This document shows positions 19,841 to 32,663 of a stretch of 64,000 nt of DNA, one piece after another. Positions within the stretch are counted from its first letter, which is position 1; each line of letters opens with the position of its first letter. This DNA is from Leishmania martiniquensis (Eukaryota; Euglenozoa; Kinetoplastea; Trypanosomatida; Trypanosomatidae), in assembly GCF_017916325.1 (NCBI RefSeq), contig NC_090166.1:599001-663000 (forward strand), in the 5' to 3' direction. The notes under the pieces were generated by a model. It saw only the letters and a list, made by a program, of their open reading frames with translations, was not told the DNA's origin and searched no databases. The translations under genes and the position numbers were made by a program.

Positions 19841-22800
19841 CAGAAGCGGTCTCTGCATAAAACGTCTGTCTTCTCGCCGTCCTGAAAAATCAGAGTGCGG
19901 GACAGTCGAGCGGGGAGGCCCGTGGAACGCGAGTGAGAGGTTCAAGTTTCAGGCGGCACGTTCACGATCATAGCGTGTCACGGCGTGCACCGTCAGGCCT
20001 ACAGCAGTCTGAGAAGCGCACTCCGTATATCCGGCACAGCGCCGGGTACAGCACTCTCACAGCAGGCAGAGGGTGGGATTGGATTGCCTCGAATGCTAGC
20101 GGAGTAGAAGGCAGCGCCTCATCTGCAGATGCCCGGAAAGGGACACAACACTCCAGGCACAGCCAGCCGAGATTACTTTCCGGCTCTGTTGTAGGCTCAG
20201 CGTTGCTGTTGTCTGATTGGGAGGGGGTGGAGTCGGCCTGGTGCCTGGGGCGTGTGAGCTGGCCTGTAATGCATGTAATCGGCGTCGGCTTCTCTCTGTC
20301 CTTGCCGATATCACCAGCGCGCGCGCATTGCTTCGGCGCTCTGCTTCGCCAGGGCCACAGGCTAAGCGAAATGAAAAGATCAGGCCAAGGAGAAGCTGCG
20401 CCGGCACATGCGGCCTGAGACGACGTCGCATGTTATCTTTATGCGCGAATGGTCCTGAGGTAAGCAGCATCGAGGAGGGGTACCGAGGCCGCAGCAGCAG
20501 CGCCCACTCATGCCGTTTGGTGCTCTAGTTGATCGAGCGGATTTTCCGGTAGATTGCATCACAGGCCCACTGCTGCACACTCAGCGCGGTATCTGCGAGC
20601 ACAGGGGAGGGGGCAGCCTCCTGTCGCTGAGCCCATGAGTGCTGCCGCTCCTGACTGAATGCCTGTCTGCATTGCTCTCTCTCTCCGGAGAGCGTACGGG
20701 CACTTCGCAGAGCGAGAGAGCAACTCCATACATGCCTATAGTTGCGCTTGGCGCAGAGAATCTACCCGAGGCCCGTCGGAAAGTCAGAAGTTGAAGCGCA
20801 CGCGACCGCTGCGCATGCGGGTGGTGTGGGCGTGCTCGGCGCTCCAAGGGTGAGGGAGGTCGATGGCTGCATAGATGCCTGCGAGGTGACCACGTGCCAT
20901 GACCGCGCCGCGATCCTACGGAAATGCCTTCCCCGGCCGCCGAGCTGCGCGAGGGTCCGCCTTCCTCCGCCTAAACGAGAAGAACCCAAGGCGGGTGCAG
21001 CGCGGGAGCGCCATGCAGTCAAAGGCAGTGCATTGGCGTATTCAAGGACGCCCCTGTTCCCTGCGCATGGCGGGGCGCGCATGACCAGTGAGACTTCCGT
21101 TTGGTAAATGTGCTGCAACGGCTCTTCCGCAGTTCGCGCTGGCGCTCTCCAACGACGCGGTGGTGCTGTAGAACACCTCTGCTTCCACCGGTAATACACA
21201 AAGAGCAGATGAAATCCTCCGGTGGGCCACATTTGTGCAAGCAGCGCTGCCCTCGACGCGGAAATGCAGTAGACGCAGAAAAGGCCGAGACAAAAAAAAG
21301 CGCGATCAATGGGTATCCGTGCAGGGGGGAGGAGGGAGGGGCATGTGCATGGTTGCAGATGCGCCGTCCCTGTCGGCAATGACACTTTCGGCTTCTATCC
21401 TAAAGGAAAAAGAAGCGTCCCTCACATTCAAACACATTAGAAAACGTCGCGTGGTGTACGGCGCCCGCGTGGACCGCGAGAGTGCACTGCTCTGCCGCAC
21501 AGACACAACATGGAGGCGCGAGCGAGCAGCGGCGAAAACGCTGCACAGCAACGAAACAGAGAGAGGCATATGGGGAGTGAAAAGGGTGCCGATTTAACAG
21601 AATTGAAGCAAGACAGAGATTTTGCATGTCACTCAAAAATATGCTTACAAGGAAGCACGATAGCAACTAATAATAATAATATATGTACTGGGGAGGGGGA
21701 AGGGAGGCACAGATCATGTGTAAAGCTGTATAGAGCAGCGACTCACAGTGACCTGCGACTCTCCACCGCGAGCTTGTGTCACTTAGATCGATCGATATAT
21801 AAATATAGAAATATAGAAATATACTTGGGAGGGGGAGGGGGAGGGGTGAGAAGGCTTGTCGTATCGACTTTCTGACAGAGGGCAATCCTTTCAGCCGCCC
21901 CTTTTTTTTGATGGCTCTTTTCGAGTGCAGAGTCGAAATGGACAGAGGTAAAGTGCACCAAAGAAAAAAAAGCAAAAGAGGACGCCGGCCCGCGGCAGCA
22001 AAAAAAGGGGAAATACCGATCGCGTTTTATTTTGTAGACAAGGGAGGGTAAAGGCAGAGAGCGCCACGCCGATCCCCCTCCTCCGCACACACAAAAACGA
22101 AGAGAAGGCGAAGGCTCAGACACGTAAGCTCAAGAAGGTCGTCAATGAAGGTGTATGAATAAAATCAGCGCAGCAAAAAGAAGAGGAGGCGGCGGCGGTG
22201 GCGGCGGCACAATCTCCTTCACCACACCCACACATACACACCCTCGCGCACAAACATTTCTTTGCTTTCAAGAGCAAAAAAAAACGTGTGCGTTCCGATA
22301 CGCGAGAAGGAATGAAAGGAGAAAAAAAAATCGGAGACACGAAGCGGCGTCCAAAGGCAAAATCAAACATACGAAAAAAAAGAGGGAAAACGAGGGAAGA
22401 CAAACAATAAAAGGGGAAGAAAAGAGGCGGGGCACTGGGCCACGAAACGTTAGCAGCTGTGGCGAAGGTGAAACAGAGAAAAAAGAGGCGTGAGATGGAG
22501 AAGTTGGGGGGGATGTATCGCTTACCGTACAGTTGTCAGCCAAAGGAAGAAAAAGGGGGGAACGAGCGGAAAGGGACGAGAGGCGTGGGGACACACACAG
22601 AAAAAAATCGCACACAAACGCACACAGACAGAAAGAGAAAACAAAAAAAAGCGCACCGTAAGAGGGCGAACAGCAAAAGAAGCGAAAAAAAATCCGCCAA
22701 TAGCGCAGCCGGAAAGAGGGGAAATGTGCAACGAAACAACTGAAAAGGGCACCGTATTAGGTGCAGGTCGAAGAAGAGAAATAATGCGGAAGGTAAGGGT

Positions 22801-24283
22801 GGAGGGGGAGGGGGGAGGGCCTTCGGCGACGTCTTGCTCTGCTGGTGTGGATGTCCCGTTGAAAAATCGCGCACATGCTAATAAGAAAAAGGAAGAGCGC
22901 GCTGGCCGTCCGGATCTGTCGCGATGTTGCCTCACAGGATGCGCACTCAGCCATTCAGACGGCGACACTCAGCGCGTGAGAGAGAAAGACACGGAAAATC
23001 TGCAAAACGCTCACATGCCGACGCGCGCTCTCAAGACAACTCCTTCCAGGGCCCAGCAAGCGCGCCTGAGATGAAAACTAATGAATAAAAGAGGAGAGCC
23101 ATACAGAAACAGACGCGACGATTATCTAAAGCCGCGTGCAGAGAGCAGCGAGAGAATACCATCGCAGCGCAGTCAGCAGTACTGGAGCAGAAGGCGAAAG
23201 GGATCAGACCGTCAACCGACCAACCATAAGCAGCGAACGAAAAGGAAGAAAAAAAGAAAACGCAAGCGCGCGCGCAGTGAAGCAACCCTCTGGGCGCGTG
23301 TCTCACCAGCAGAGGAGACGGCGCGAAGCGAACCACTGAAAAAGGGGGAGCGAAGCTACCGGTCTCTCTGAATACCACGTAAGCGACGGCAAGCGACACG
23401 CGAGCACCCAACGGGGAAAAAACACAGATGCACAAGGCAAGAAGCCATACAAAGGGAGGCTGCAGAGAAAGAGTGGAGGGGGGAAGGAGGGGGCGTTGGA
23501 TTCATGTAATGGCTGCTCCTTGAGCCCGCTCAGAGGGCCGACCAGAAATTACCGCCTGCTGGAGGGGAAAAAAGCAATCCTGTTAATGAAGAGAAAAACG
23601 AGGACATGAGCAGAAGGCAACGTCTCCCCCTCCCCCACAGACACGCACACGCACACACACATAAATCGACGCCGTCCCAGCAGAAGAGGCCGACGGCGCC
23701 GCAAAGCCCCAAGCTATCATATCACAACAGAAGAGTGTGCAGCTGTCCCGTCTCTGCCGGATCGGTGGTGTCGTGACGCGTTTAGGGGAATGGCCAAAGA
23801 GGCCCATATGAAAAGACGAAAGGTAAAGGCCAAAAATGAAAGCAAATTAGAGTAAATGACGGTGAAAAGCGGCAACGGAATCGTCGACGATGAACGAAAC
23901 GAAGGGGGAAAGAAACGGTAAAAAAAGAGGGCAAAAAATGCGAAACGAGGCGAAAATGAGAGGCCGAAATGAGGAAAAAAAAATAAAGTCTTTTTCGTCA
24001 GCACTAAAAGGAAGACAAAAGCGAGAGAGAAATGACAGCTGAAAACAAAAGGGGGGGCCGTGTGGGTGTGAAAGTTTGTGGGTCTCTCTGTATCTCTCTG
24101 TGTGTGTGTGGGTAAGTTTGAAAGAGAGGGGGGATCGAGCGATATAAAAGAGAACGCAGAAAGAGGCGAAATCAATAAAGAGGTCCCCCTCCACACATTA
24201 CCTCACCAGAAAGCCACACAGACACAGAGAGAGAGCTAGACACAGACAGGCACAGACACACAAGCAGTAAGAGTACGCAAACT

Positions 24284-24297
24284 AATATATATATATA
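24284..24297. repeat. (TA)n microsatellite
   Basis: Alternating AT run in the 15-kb spacer. Confidence 0.9.
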
Positions 24298-26927
24298 AAG
24301 ATACCTGAGCACGCGTGTGGTTGAGGAGAAAAGACAGCTTCTCTGTAGGGATGGGCGCACGTCCACTTCGGCAGCGTCTCTTTTCTGTCGCTTCGCTCCT
24401 GCAGAATTTGGTTGTGTGTCAGTTCTAGTAGTAGGCATGGAGCGCACACAAAAAAAAAAACGGCAGCGGAGACAGAGAGCTCGCGGGGAGGGGGAACAGG
24501 TTGAAGGGGAAGAAGGGGAGGAAGGGGAGGAAGGCACCCCTGCATCCTCCCCAATCATTGCAGCCCGTAGAAAACGTGCTGTCATCCGTCACGCCACACA
24601 CACACACACATGCACCCGACCTGTCACCATCCTCTATGAGGATAGGCACTGAATACGCAAAGAGAGAAAAAGATGAAGCGCGTTAGCCCAGGCTACTGCT
24701 ATCCATCTCCGATACGGTATCACTCTTCTTAGGGGGAGCCGTGCTTATACCCTCCCACAACGTCACCGCACGTGAAGAGGAGCAGGCGCGTTGCAAGAAG
24801 ACGAGAGGGTGCGGACCACAAGGGCCACGGATGCGCCAGAAAATAAAACGAAAGGGGGAAGGAAAAAGCATGTAATCATCACCGTGAAAAGCCTCCATCT
24901 AACAGCAGACGCGGCAGCCAGATCGAACCGCATGAATCAATCTTGTTTCGCTTTCTTTGCCGTCGTCGCTGTGAGCACATATGCGTTAGCACGATCGACA
25001 CTGTTATCTTCTTCCTCAGCCCTATCCATTGATAGACGCACGAGCACATGACGCGGCGTTGCTGTGCTTTCTTAGTCATACAGAAAAAGAAAGAGCTCTT
25101 TTTTTTCGAGCACTGATGCACGCCTTCTGCTGAAAGAGGTCCTACACGGCCGGAATGTCCTTCGAGGCGAACGACGGTGGGGACCAGGGGAGAGAGAGGG
25201 GGGTAGATATGCATCGGCAGCAATTCAATGGTCGACATAAATATCTGCGGATATGTATATATATATGTGTGTGTACGTATAGACCATCGTGGCACTGCGA
25301 CAACATACATAATAATAAAGCAAAAAGAGGCATCAGCAGCAACAGAGAGCCTCAAAGCAACGCCGATAGCTGATTGAAGTGCGTCTTGATAGTGGTGGCA
25401 ACAGAAGAAAACACACACACACAAAAGAGAAGGAAGAAAGATGAGGGAAGGGGGAGGAGCGATAACAGCAAATCGAATTCAGACGTTAACGAGAGAGAGA
25501 GAAAAAAAGCAGCACACTGTGTGAGGCCCCTCTTCCTCTTCGATCCCTCACAGATTCTCGTAAAGAGAAGCGCAAAGAGACAGAAGTAAAAAAAATTCGA
25601 TATCATAAGCGAAAATAAATGCGGGGCTGACGTAAGACAATCGCCGAAGAGAGAAGGAAGAAAAAAGAAAAAAAGAAGAAAAAAGAAGCGCAGAGAGGCG
25701 TGCCTGAAAATGACGAGGTGCAGGCCAAGGCGCTACAAGACGAGCACACGCGCAGCCTTGTGCACGCGCCCCCACCACCACCACCACCACACACACACAC
25801 ACCGAAAGATACATGGGGCTCCCTCTCTTACGGGCGACGAAGGCCTGTCAGTGTTAAGAAAGTTCGCGTTGAGAGGGTGAGGCGGAAGAAAGAGGAAGAG
25901 AAAGGCGCTCTCAAGAAGACAGCCACCGTGGGAAGACGAGAAAAAAAAGCAGTCAGGGCGCCATATGCGAGGGAAGAGAGGAGAGAGGGCAGTAAAGGAA
26001 AAGAGAGGAAAGGGAGAACAAGTGCATCGAAAAAAGACCTTCATGGGGCAAGCAGAAGAAAGCGAAGAGGGAGGGAGGGAAGGAAAGAGGCGGCCGACAT
26101 CAGAGGGTGGGGTGGGGGTGGGGGGCACGAAGAAACAGAGAAACAAAAGAAAGCATAAGCGTACTCGGGAAATAATGGAGAGGAGGAAGAAAATGAAATA
26201 ATAAAAACAGAAAAAAGGGAAAGGTGAAAAAAGCGAGAGAGAGAGAGACGCTGATACCTCTGGGGGAAAGGTAAATAAGAAGAGACGTCTTGGAGTACAC
26301 AGGCACACACACACACACGCAGACAGGCACAGACATACATACAAACACAGACGCACTCACAGGGGAGAGAGAGGCACACGCATACTCAAGGAAAAAAAGA
26401 AAGAGAAGGAACATACAAAAGTTGGAAGCCAAGTAATAGAATCGATAAAACTGTGTCACAGATCTCCCCTGCTCATATTTCGAGGGCGCTCCTCTCCGTC
26501 ATGCACTTTGTGGAGGTGATGCGGTAAGGTCGCTCCAGATGCAGTAAGAGCATAGGCCGCGCCTTTCCGCGTTCCTCTTCCTCCGCTACTCGCTCCTGAG
26601 AGCCGCGTAGTCAGGGATGCTGTATGAATCAGGTTAGGGGGAGAGCGCGGGTGCTAATAAACTGTTAAGGGATGATGAATGAAATGGAGCGTGTCTCGGT
26701 ACATGCCTAAGTGCCGCAGATCTTGCAGTGATTCGCCCGAGAGAGAGAGACAGAGGGGGACGAGGGACCTGTACCGCCTCACGTCCGACGAAAACAGAGA
26801 GAGGGGCAGTACGCGTCATCCGTAAGGGATGAGAACAAAAGAAATACAGGCGTGGGCACAAGTACAAAAAAGGGGGGCGAACCTTTTTCTTCCTTCATTC
26901 GAGGTGGTGGAAAAATAATACATACAT

Positions 26928-26956
26928 ATACATGCATATATATATATATGTATATG
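26928..26956. repeat. TA-rich inverted repeat
   Basis: The arms CATATACAT and ATGTATATG flank an alternating AT core, so single-stranded DNA or RNA could form an A/U-rich hairpin. It lies in the 15-kb spacer. Confidence 0.6.
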
Positions 26957-29900
26957 TGCGCACTTTCATCGAGGGAGGCTGCTGAGATCAAGCAAGAAAG
27001 CGAAGACGGTTGCGCGAATGCGTACACTCGCCTCGATGAGCCACAGCCACTCAGGGCTCGATCAAAGTAGCGTCTTGCTTCTCTCTCTGCGCATGCTAGA
27101 AAAGGTATCTTCCCTTATACGATCCTTGTTACCCATGTCACGTCCCCCCCTGTCTCGCTTCAATTTCACGCATTCATCCCGCTTGCCCGCACACACACAC
27201 ACACGCACAAACTTCCCGCCACACATGTGAGTGCTATCTGTTTTGTTGCTGTGTGTTACGCGCTCATCTCGTCAGCAAACGATAAGCGCACATAAGACAT
27301 CGCCACATCGATGCTAACACAGGACAGAGAACGGTAAGAAAAAGAAAAAAGGCGGGCATAGGTGCAGACACGCACATCCGAATACATGTTCCGGCGCCTC
27401 GCCAGAGAGGAGAGGGGGAGGGGGGTGCGAGTCCTCTTTGAGGACCTCAATGAAAAAGAGCGCAGCGAAAGAGATGAGAAGAAACGATAGAAAGGGACGG
27501 CAGCGATGGCGCCCACACCACGCGCAGCGCACAAGAGAGAGGGGGTGGGGTGGAGGCATGGGGCAGAGAGAACGGCCAAGACACTTTTTCCTATAGGTGG
27601 AGGCGGTGGCAACTGTGGAAACGATCACAGAGAGAGGGCGAGGCGCTGTCAAAAGGATGCGAAACCCAAAGCGCAAAAAGATTCCGTCCCATCCGTCTTT
27701 CCGTTTATTTATTTATTTTTTCACTCAGACGGATTCCGTGAAGACCTTCAGGAGGCTCGGGCGTATGAGAGAGGGATGGGGGGAGGGGGCAACGCACAAC
27801 GTCAGGTGTTAAAAAAAAAAGTGGACAAGAAAAGGGAGGGATGGAGACGTCACGTCCATCGCTCAACAAATCCTGGTAGCACACACACACGCAGACACAC
27901 AGAAAAAAAAGAAGAGAAAGCAAAGCAAATGTTTCCACCACATGCAGTAACATAACGCTGTGGTGTAGATAAAAGTTGGAGGGGGGAGAAAGAGAAGAAG
28001 AGCGAAGTGAAACACACACACGCGCACGCGCGAGATATGAAAAAAAAAAACGAAAAGAGCTCGTAAGAGACACAAGCACAGGTGTAACGAAACGATGGAG
28101 AAAAAAGGGGGGCAAAAGACACCGAAATCGTGCCTCTTTCGATTTTTCTTCATTTCTCACAGGCGTGAGAAACGTACGTCGAGTGAGCGAGCCGCACCCC
28201 GCTGCTGCCCCCCTCTTTCATGCGAGAGGGAACGAAAAAGAGGAAAGGGGCGCGGAAGCACGCAGCGTGTGTGTGTGTGTGTGCACGCTCACCAACGCTG
28301 TAAGCCACAAGAAGTGGGTAGAGAGAGTCAAAGGAGAAGCACAACATTAAAAAAAGGAGGGCTTTCACAGAAACTGGCAGAAAACATTTGGCATCTCTTC
28401 TCTTCCCCCCTTCCCCCTCCCTCATGAGCCTGGATGTGGAGTGCCTTCACTCTTGTCGAGAAAGAGGGGTAAAAAAAACGTTCGCTGACACTGCTCGGTG
28501 GGGAGGGAGAGGGAGGGAGTGGGCGGGAGGGCGCACTCCATCAACCTGTGCGCTGCCCCCGAAATGCCATTCCGTATGAGACAGGAAAAAAGGAAAAATT
28601 AATAATAATAAAAAGAGAGGGTGAGAGGGGGGATGGAGAGATGTGAAAAATAATGCCGCGGCAAAAAACGGAACGAAAGGAGAAGTGTACCGCGCTGGTT
28701 TGCTGGAATGTGTACACATGCGATACGTCAACATCGCCGGTGCGCGCTGTGGCCGCAGTTTCTTCGTTGTGCGCGCTGTCTGTGTGTGTGTCTCTGTGTT
28801 CACACCCTAAACCGCTGTCTTTTCGGGGAGGAGGGGGAGGGGCGCAGAAGGTTTTCAGAAGAGGTGCCATGATGAAGAGAGCACTCCCCAGCGCAGCCCG
28901 ACTTCCTTTCCCTACGCCTTTTTTTTTCACGGACACGCGTGCCTCTGTGAGCGTATTTCTCTGTGCCTTTTCGCGACAGATTCCACCCCCATAACGCAGA
29001 GAAGGGTCACACGGGCAGCTCGAATTTTGTTTTGTAACCAAAAGAAAAAAAGAAAGCATACGAGACGGTATCCATCTAGTAAGAAGAGGCGAGACGAATT
29101 GATGCAGCACGCTTCACACATCGCCCACGCAGACTTTTCGCTCACCGCTCTTGCTGCACGAATACACCAACATGTAGCACGCGTACGCATCGCTTCTGGT
29201 GCTTCGTTTGAGCGTTATGGCTCTTCGGTGCATTGCCGCCGACATATCGAAAAGGACAGAAAGAGAAGGCGAGAGAGAGAGTGGGTGGGAGGTTAAATTC
29301 TCTTTTTTTGAGGTGCATGTGCTCACACCAACTACTAAGCCTTGAGAGAGCGAGAGAGATGGAAGGGGGGACGTCGCGACAGAGAAAGGTGGAACACGGC
29401 ATAGGGCACAGAGGTGCACAAAGAGATCGGTGACGAAGAGGAGAGCGGAAACACACAGGCGAAGGGGGAAGGGAAAGCAAAAAGGGGGTTGCGGAGAAAA
29501 GTGAGACACGTAAAACGGGACTGATGGTTAAAAAACAAAATAAACGGCTTTTTTCCTTTTTTCTGCTGCTGAAAGGCAGCGATTTGAGCTTTTTTTAGTG
29601 CTGTTTGTTTGTTTCTTTTGCTTTTGTATTGTGTGTGCGCGTGCGTGCGCTCTGCCACGGCCGTCCATTGCGTTTATTATTATCATGAGTACTCGACGGT
29701 TTCCTTCTTCTCGTTGTTGTCGCATTTTGTATGTGATTGTGTGTGTGTGTGTGTGTGTAAGTGAGTGTTTGTGAAAGAGAACACAACAAAAAAGAGTACG
29801 TGCGTGAGAGGGAACTAGTTGGAAAGCGAAAGACGTCTACCAAAACGAGAAAGAGGGAGAGACGGAAAAAAACGCGCACAAAAGTACACACGCACACGCA

Positions 29901-30420
29901 CACGCAGTGACAGTGAAGCGACAGCACAAAGAGGAAAGTGATGCAGAGTTGAGATTTTTTTCTGTGCCTGTGCGCCTTGAATGCAGCGCGGGCCTGAAGT
30001 TTTTCTTTACCTTTGGTAGGAGCTCTGCCCTCCTCTTGTCCTCCTCCTCCTCCGCACTTTCTCGCGCTCACGAAGGCGGGGGTGAGACAAGAGGTGGAAA
30101 AAAGACCCCTCCACTCTTCATGGCGCTCTCCTTTTCCCTGTTGCGCGGTACCTCACCCGTGTGTGCGTGTGTCGCGAGCAAAAAAAAAAAAGAGATGAAT
30201 CCAAAAAAGGGGGAGAAGAGAGATAGCGGAGAAACGAAAGGGAAAAACGACGTTTATTCATCACACTGAAGACACACACGCACACGCACGCACCAAGAAA
30301 AAAAAAGTGTGGAGGAGTCGCCGCCGTAAAACGTAAAAGCAAAAGATGAAAGCGTCGAGTGCCCCGAAATCGAACGGCGTATTGCAAGTCCGTTTTGCAC
30401 AACAGAGCCGCATGTGTCCA

Positions 30421-30434
30421 TATATATATATATA
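30421..30434. repeat. (TA)n followed by (GT)n microsatellite
   Basis: Alternating TA run followed by CGTGTGAG and a GT repeat, about 230 nt downstream of the stop of the 534-aa cold-shock gene, hence probably in its 3' UTR. Confidence 0.9.
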
Positions 30435-30663
30435 CGTGTGAGTGAGTGTGTGTGTGTGTGTGCTTCGCACTCGAAACTGGCAAGAGAGGCCAGGTAGGAG
30501 TGGTGGCAATGTAGCCTGATGGAGCGCAAGCACTATGAGCGTCAGAAGTGAGTGCGAGCGTCAGAGACATCGCCTTTCGCAGCAACGACGCCCGGCGAAA
30601 ATCTTCTGCTGTTGGAGCCGCAGGCTTCGCTAAGACTGGCGCTTACATCTGCATAGGTACACT

Positions 30664-32268
30664 TTAATCACAGCAGGAGCACATATCGTACGCCAGTTCG
30701 ATGAGTGGCTCGTCCCCCTTTTCATCGTCGACATCAGAGGGCGTGCAGTTGATGGCGTACGCATCCGAGGGTAGCCCTTTGGAGGCCTTTTCACTGACGC
30801 AAGTTGCGGGCTGCGCCGCCCGCGGCATAGATGTCGTACTGCCGATCGCTTCGCCGAGACCTGCGATTTCGGCTTCCTGCTTCGACATCGCCGTCGACGC
30901 CACCTCCAAGTTTGGCGGCAACACCTGTGGCAGTAACTCAACATCCACCGCATGGAGCGTCTGCTGGCCGTCTTTGTAGCCGATACGGAAGCGCACACGC
31001 CCGCCAACGGGCAGCGTTCGAAAGCCCTCCATGTGCATAGACGACTGGTGCACGAAAATGTCACCGAGGTGCACTGGCGTGTGGTGCTCTTTAGGTGCCT
31101 CCGCTTCTGCCGTTCCGGAGACCGGAGAGGCTGCGGGGCTCGAAGAGACGGGAGACGGGCCGTTCGCACTACCAGCGGTGTTGTCGTTGCTCACGGTGAT
31201 GTGCGAGGTCGCAGTTAGGAAGCCGAAACCGCGGTTGGGGTTGTACCGCTTCACAACGCCCTCATAAAGCTCACCCAGCTGGTACTGCAGCCCATTCAGA
31301 ATCTTTGCCGGTGGTGGCGGCGGCGGTGGCAGTGCAGGCAAGACAAACGCTGTCGAGCCGGAGAGCGACGGCGAGAAGCTCGGCATCATGGCCCCGCCGA
31401 AGGAGGAGACCTGTGCCGCCGTCAAGTAAGGAGAAACGGACGTGGCCGAGGTCGAGGCCGAGGTCGACGGTGACGTCACAGGCGGCGGTGGTGGTACGGC
31501 ATATGAATGCATGCATGTGCTCGCACTTGTTTCACCGATCGCTACCATGTCTTCCGCCCGCATCGGCGTCAGGGCACCCGTGGCATGATTCACCCAGAAG
31601 CACGCCTGCGGCTGCTGTGGCGACGCCGCCACCGCCGTCATGGTGCCCGCCGAAAGTGGCAGAGCCATCTGGAAGCATGGCAACGCTGATGAAACGCCCA
31701 TGGAGGCCATAGTACCGTTCGCCACCGTCGCCGTGCCCGCCGCCGCGCTGCTGCCAACGTTTGAGCTCGTGACGCTCGTGGTGGAGGCGTCCAAAGCCGT
31801 CGTCGCTTCACCACTGAAGGAGACGTCTCTAGTCATCCTCGAGAGTGTGGAGGAGGGGTGCGATGAGATGGGAGGAGGCAGCTGCTTGTCAGTCGAAAAC
31901 GTCGGGGCACTCAAGATCGGCTGAAGGAGTGTAGGGGATCCGCTCGCGCTCACATTCGCGCTGCTAGTGCAGGGCGCAAACAACACGGAGCTGTAGGCTT
32001 CCGCTGCGGGCTGGGCAGAGCTGGCTGTGGAAGTGGATGACCAACACTGCGCAGCGGGAGGGAAGTACGAGACCTGCTGCAGACTCCCCTCGTTCATGGC
32101 TGGTACGCAGTACACTGCCCGTCCGCCACTCAAGGCGACGGGGTAGCCCTGCATCACCTGAGCGCATGAGCTGTACGGCTGCCCTAGAGGCATAGGCGGG
32201 GGGCCGGCACTCATGCTATTCGAGGCCGGCACGAGGGCGAGCGGATTGCTGTAGACGGCGCGGAACAT
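30664..32268 (-). CDS. Cold-shock-domain protein with ~45-residue insert in the CSD (534 aa)
   Basis: Predicted RNA-binding protein. Residues 1-325 are Ser/Ala/Pro/Thr-rich low-complexity sequence, with a proline run just before the domain. The cold-shock domain starts with LYEGVVKRYNPN and RNP1-like RGFGFL (346-351). It is interrupted by about 45 Ser/Pro/Ala residues, then continues with RNP2-like DIFVHQS (from 403), MHMEGFRTL, GGRVRFRIG and LHAVDVELL. A linker of about 90 residues leads to a cysteine-rich tail ending in MCSCCD, similar in position and context (Pro, hydrophobic, Tyr, then CxxC) to the GCGAC motif of the 1260-aa paralog. ATG at 32268; a second Met at residue 19 is an alternative start. 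It sits between two paralogs, with 3.0 kb to the upstream and 15.3 kb to the downstream one. RNA binding is inferred from the fold; the mRNA targets are unknown. Confidence 0.9.
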   Translation of the reverse strand: MFRAVYSNPLALVPASNSMSAGPPPMPLGQPYSSCAQVMQGYPVALSGGRAVYCVPAMNEGSLQQVSYFPPAAQCWSSTSTASSAQPAAEAYSSVLFAPCTSSANVSASGSPTLLQPILSAPTFSTDKQLPPPISSHPSSTLSRMTRDVSFSGEATTALDASTTSVTSSNVGSSAAAGTATVANGTMASMGVSSALPCFQMALPLSAGTMTAVAASPQQPQACFWVNHATGALTPMRAEDMVAIGETSASTCMHSYAVPPPPPVTSPSTSASTSATSVSPYLTAAQVSSFGGAMMPSFSPSLSGSTAFVLPALPPPPPPPAKILNGLQYQLGELYEGVVKRYNPNRGFGFLTATSHITVSNDNTAGSANGPSPVSSSPAASPVSGTAEAEAPKEHHTPVHLGDIFVHQSSMHMEGFRTLPVGGRVRFRIGYKDGQQTLHAVDVELLPQVLPPNLEVASTAMSKQEAEIAGLGEAIGSTTSMPRAAQPATCVSEKASKGLPSDAYAINCTPSDVDDEKGDEPLIELAYDMCSCCD

Positions 32269-32663
32269 ACCTGTGCTGACGATCTCTTAGGTCTCCGCGC
32301 CGATGGGGTGTGCGTATCGTGGACACTCCGTAAGATGCAGAAGGGGTGCGGCGAATAACCGACCTTCGTGCACGAAAACTTTTGTCGTGTGTGTGTGTGT
32401 GTGACGAACGTTTACTACTAAACGCGCGGCGAAGGCGGAGTGAAGAGAAGAGGCGTCAGTGAGAGCAGAGAAGGAGGGGCAGTCGACTTCGATGAATGCA
32501 GCTCGACAGCAAAAGGGTCGACGAGTGCTTCTGCGAGTTCGCCGTCCGTTACGAGGCGGAAGAGGGGTGCGCAGTCCAAGAAAGAGCGACTCGATGTGCG
32601 AGTAGATGTAGAGTAAGAGGGGAAGGCAAGGCAGAGGCGACGAATCACAGCTATGACATTTTG

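Larger units (their letters stand above)
18640..21600. other. GC-rich non-coding island within the 15-kb spacer
   Basis: This stretch lacks the plus-strand purine bias of its surroundings and reads like older unique or retroposon-derived sequence. Frames exist on both strands (for example 20762-21385 minus) but show Pro/Ala/Arg/Cys-rich shadow composition and no motif. It contains the dispersed 290-bp repeat and a G13 run. It could be made of SIDER-type degenerate retroposons, which are common in Leishmania 3' UTRs; I cannot align it to a consensus here. Confidence 0.4.
15352..30663. other. 15.3-kb gene-free spacer between two cold-shock genes
   Basis: No reading frame here has convincing coding character on either strand. 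The longest ones (for example 15924-16586, 16830-17492 and 28541-29110, minus strand) are translations of C/T-rich tracts into Pro/Ser/Leu/Phe runs. Most of the region is purine-rich on the plus strand, so a sense transcript would be strongly pyrimidine-rich. Exceptions are islands of balanced GC-rich sequence, mainly about 18640-21600 (holding one 290-bp repeat copy), with smaller ones near 24650-25150 and 26460-26660. Several (TA)n and (CA)n microsatellites are present. In transcription order this is the 3' side of the 534-aa gene and the 5' side of the 1260-aa gene. Confidence 0.7.
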
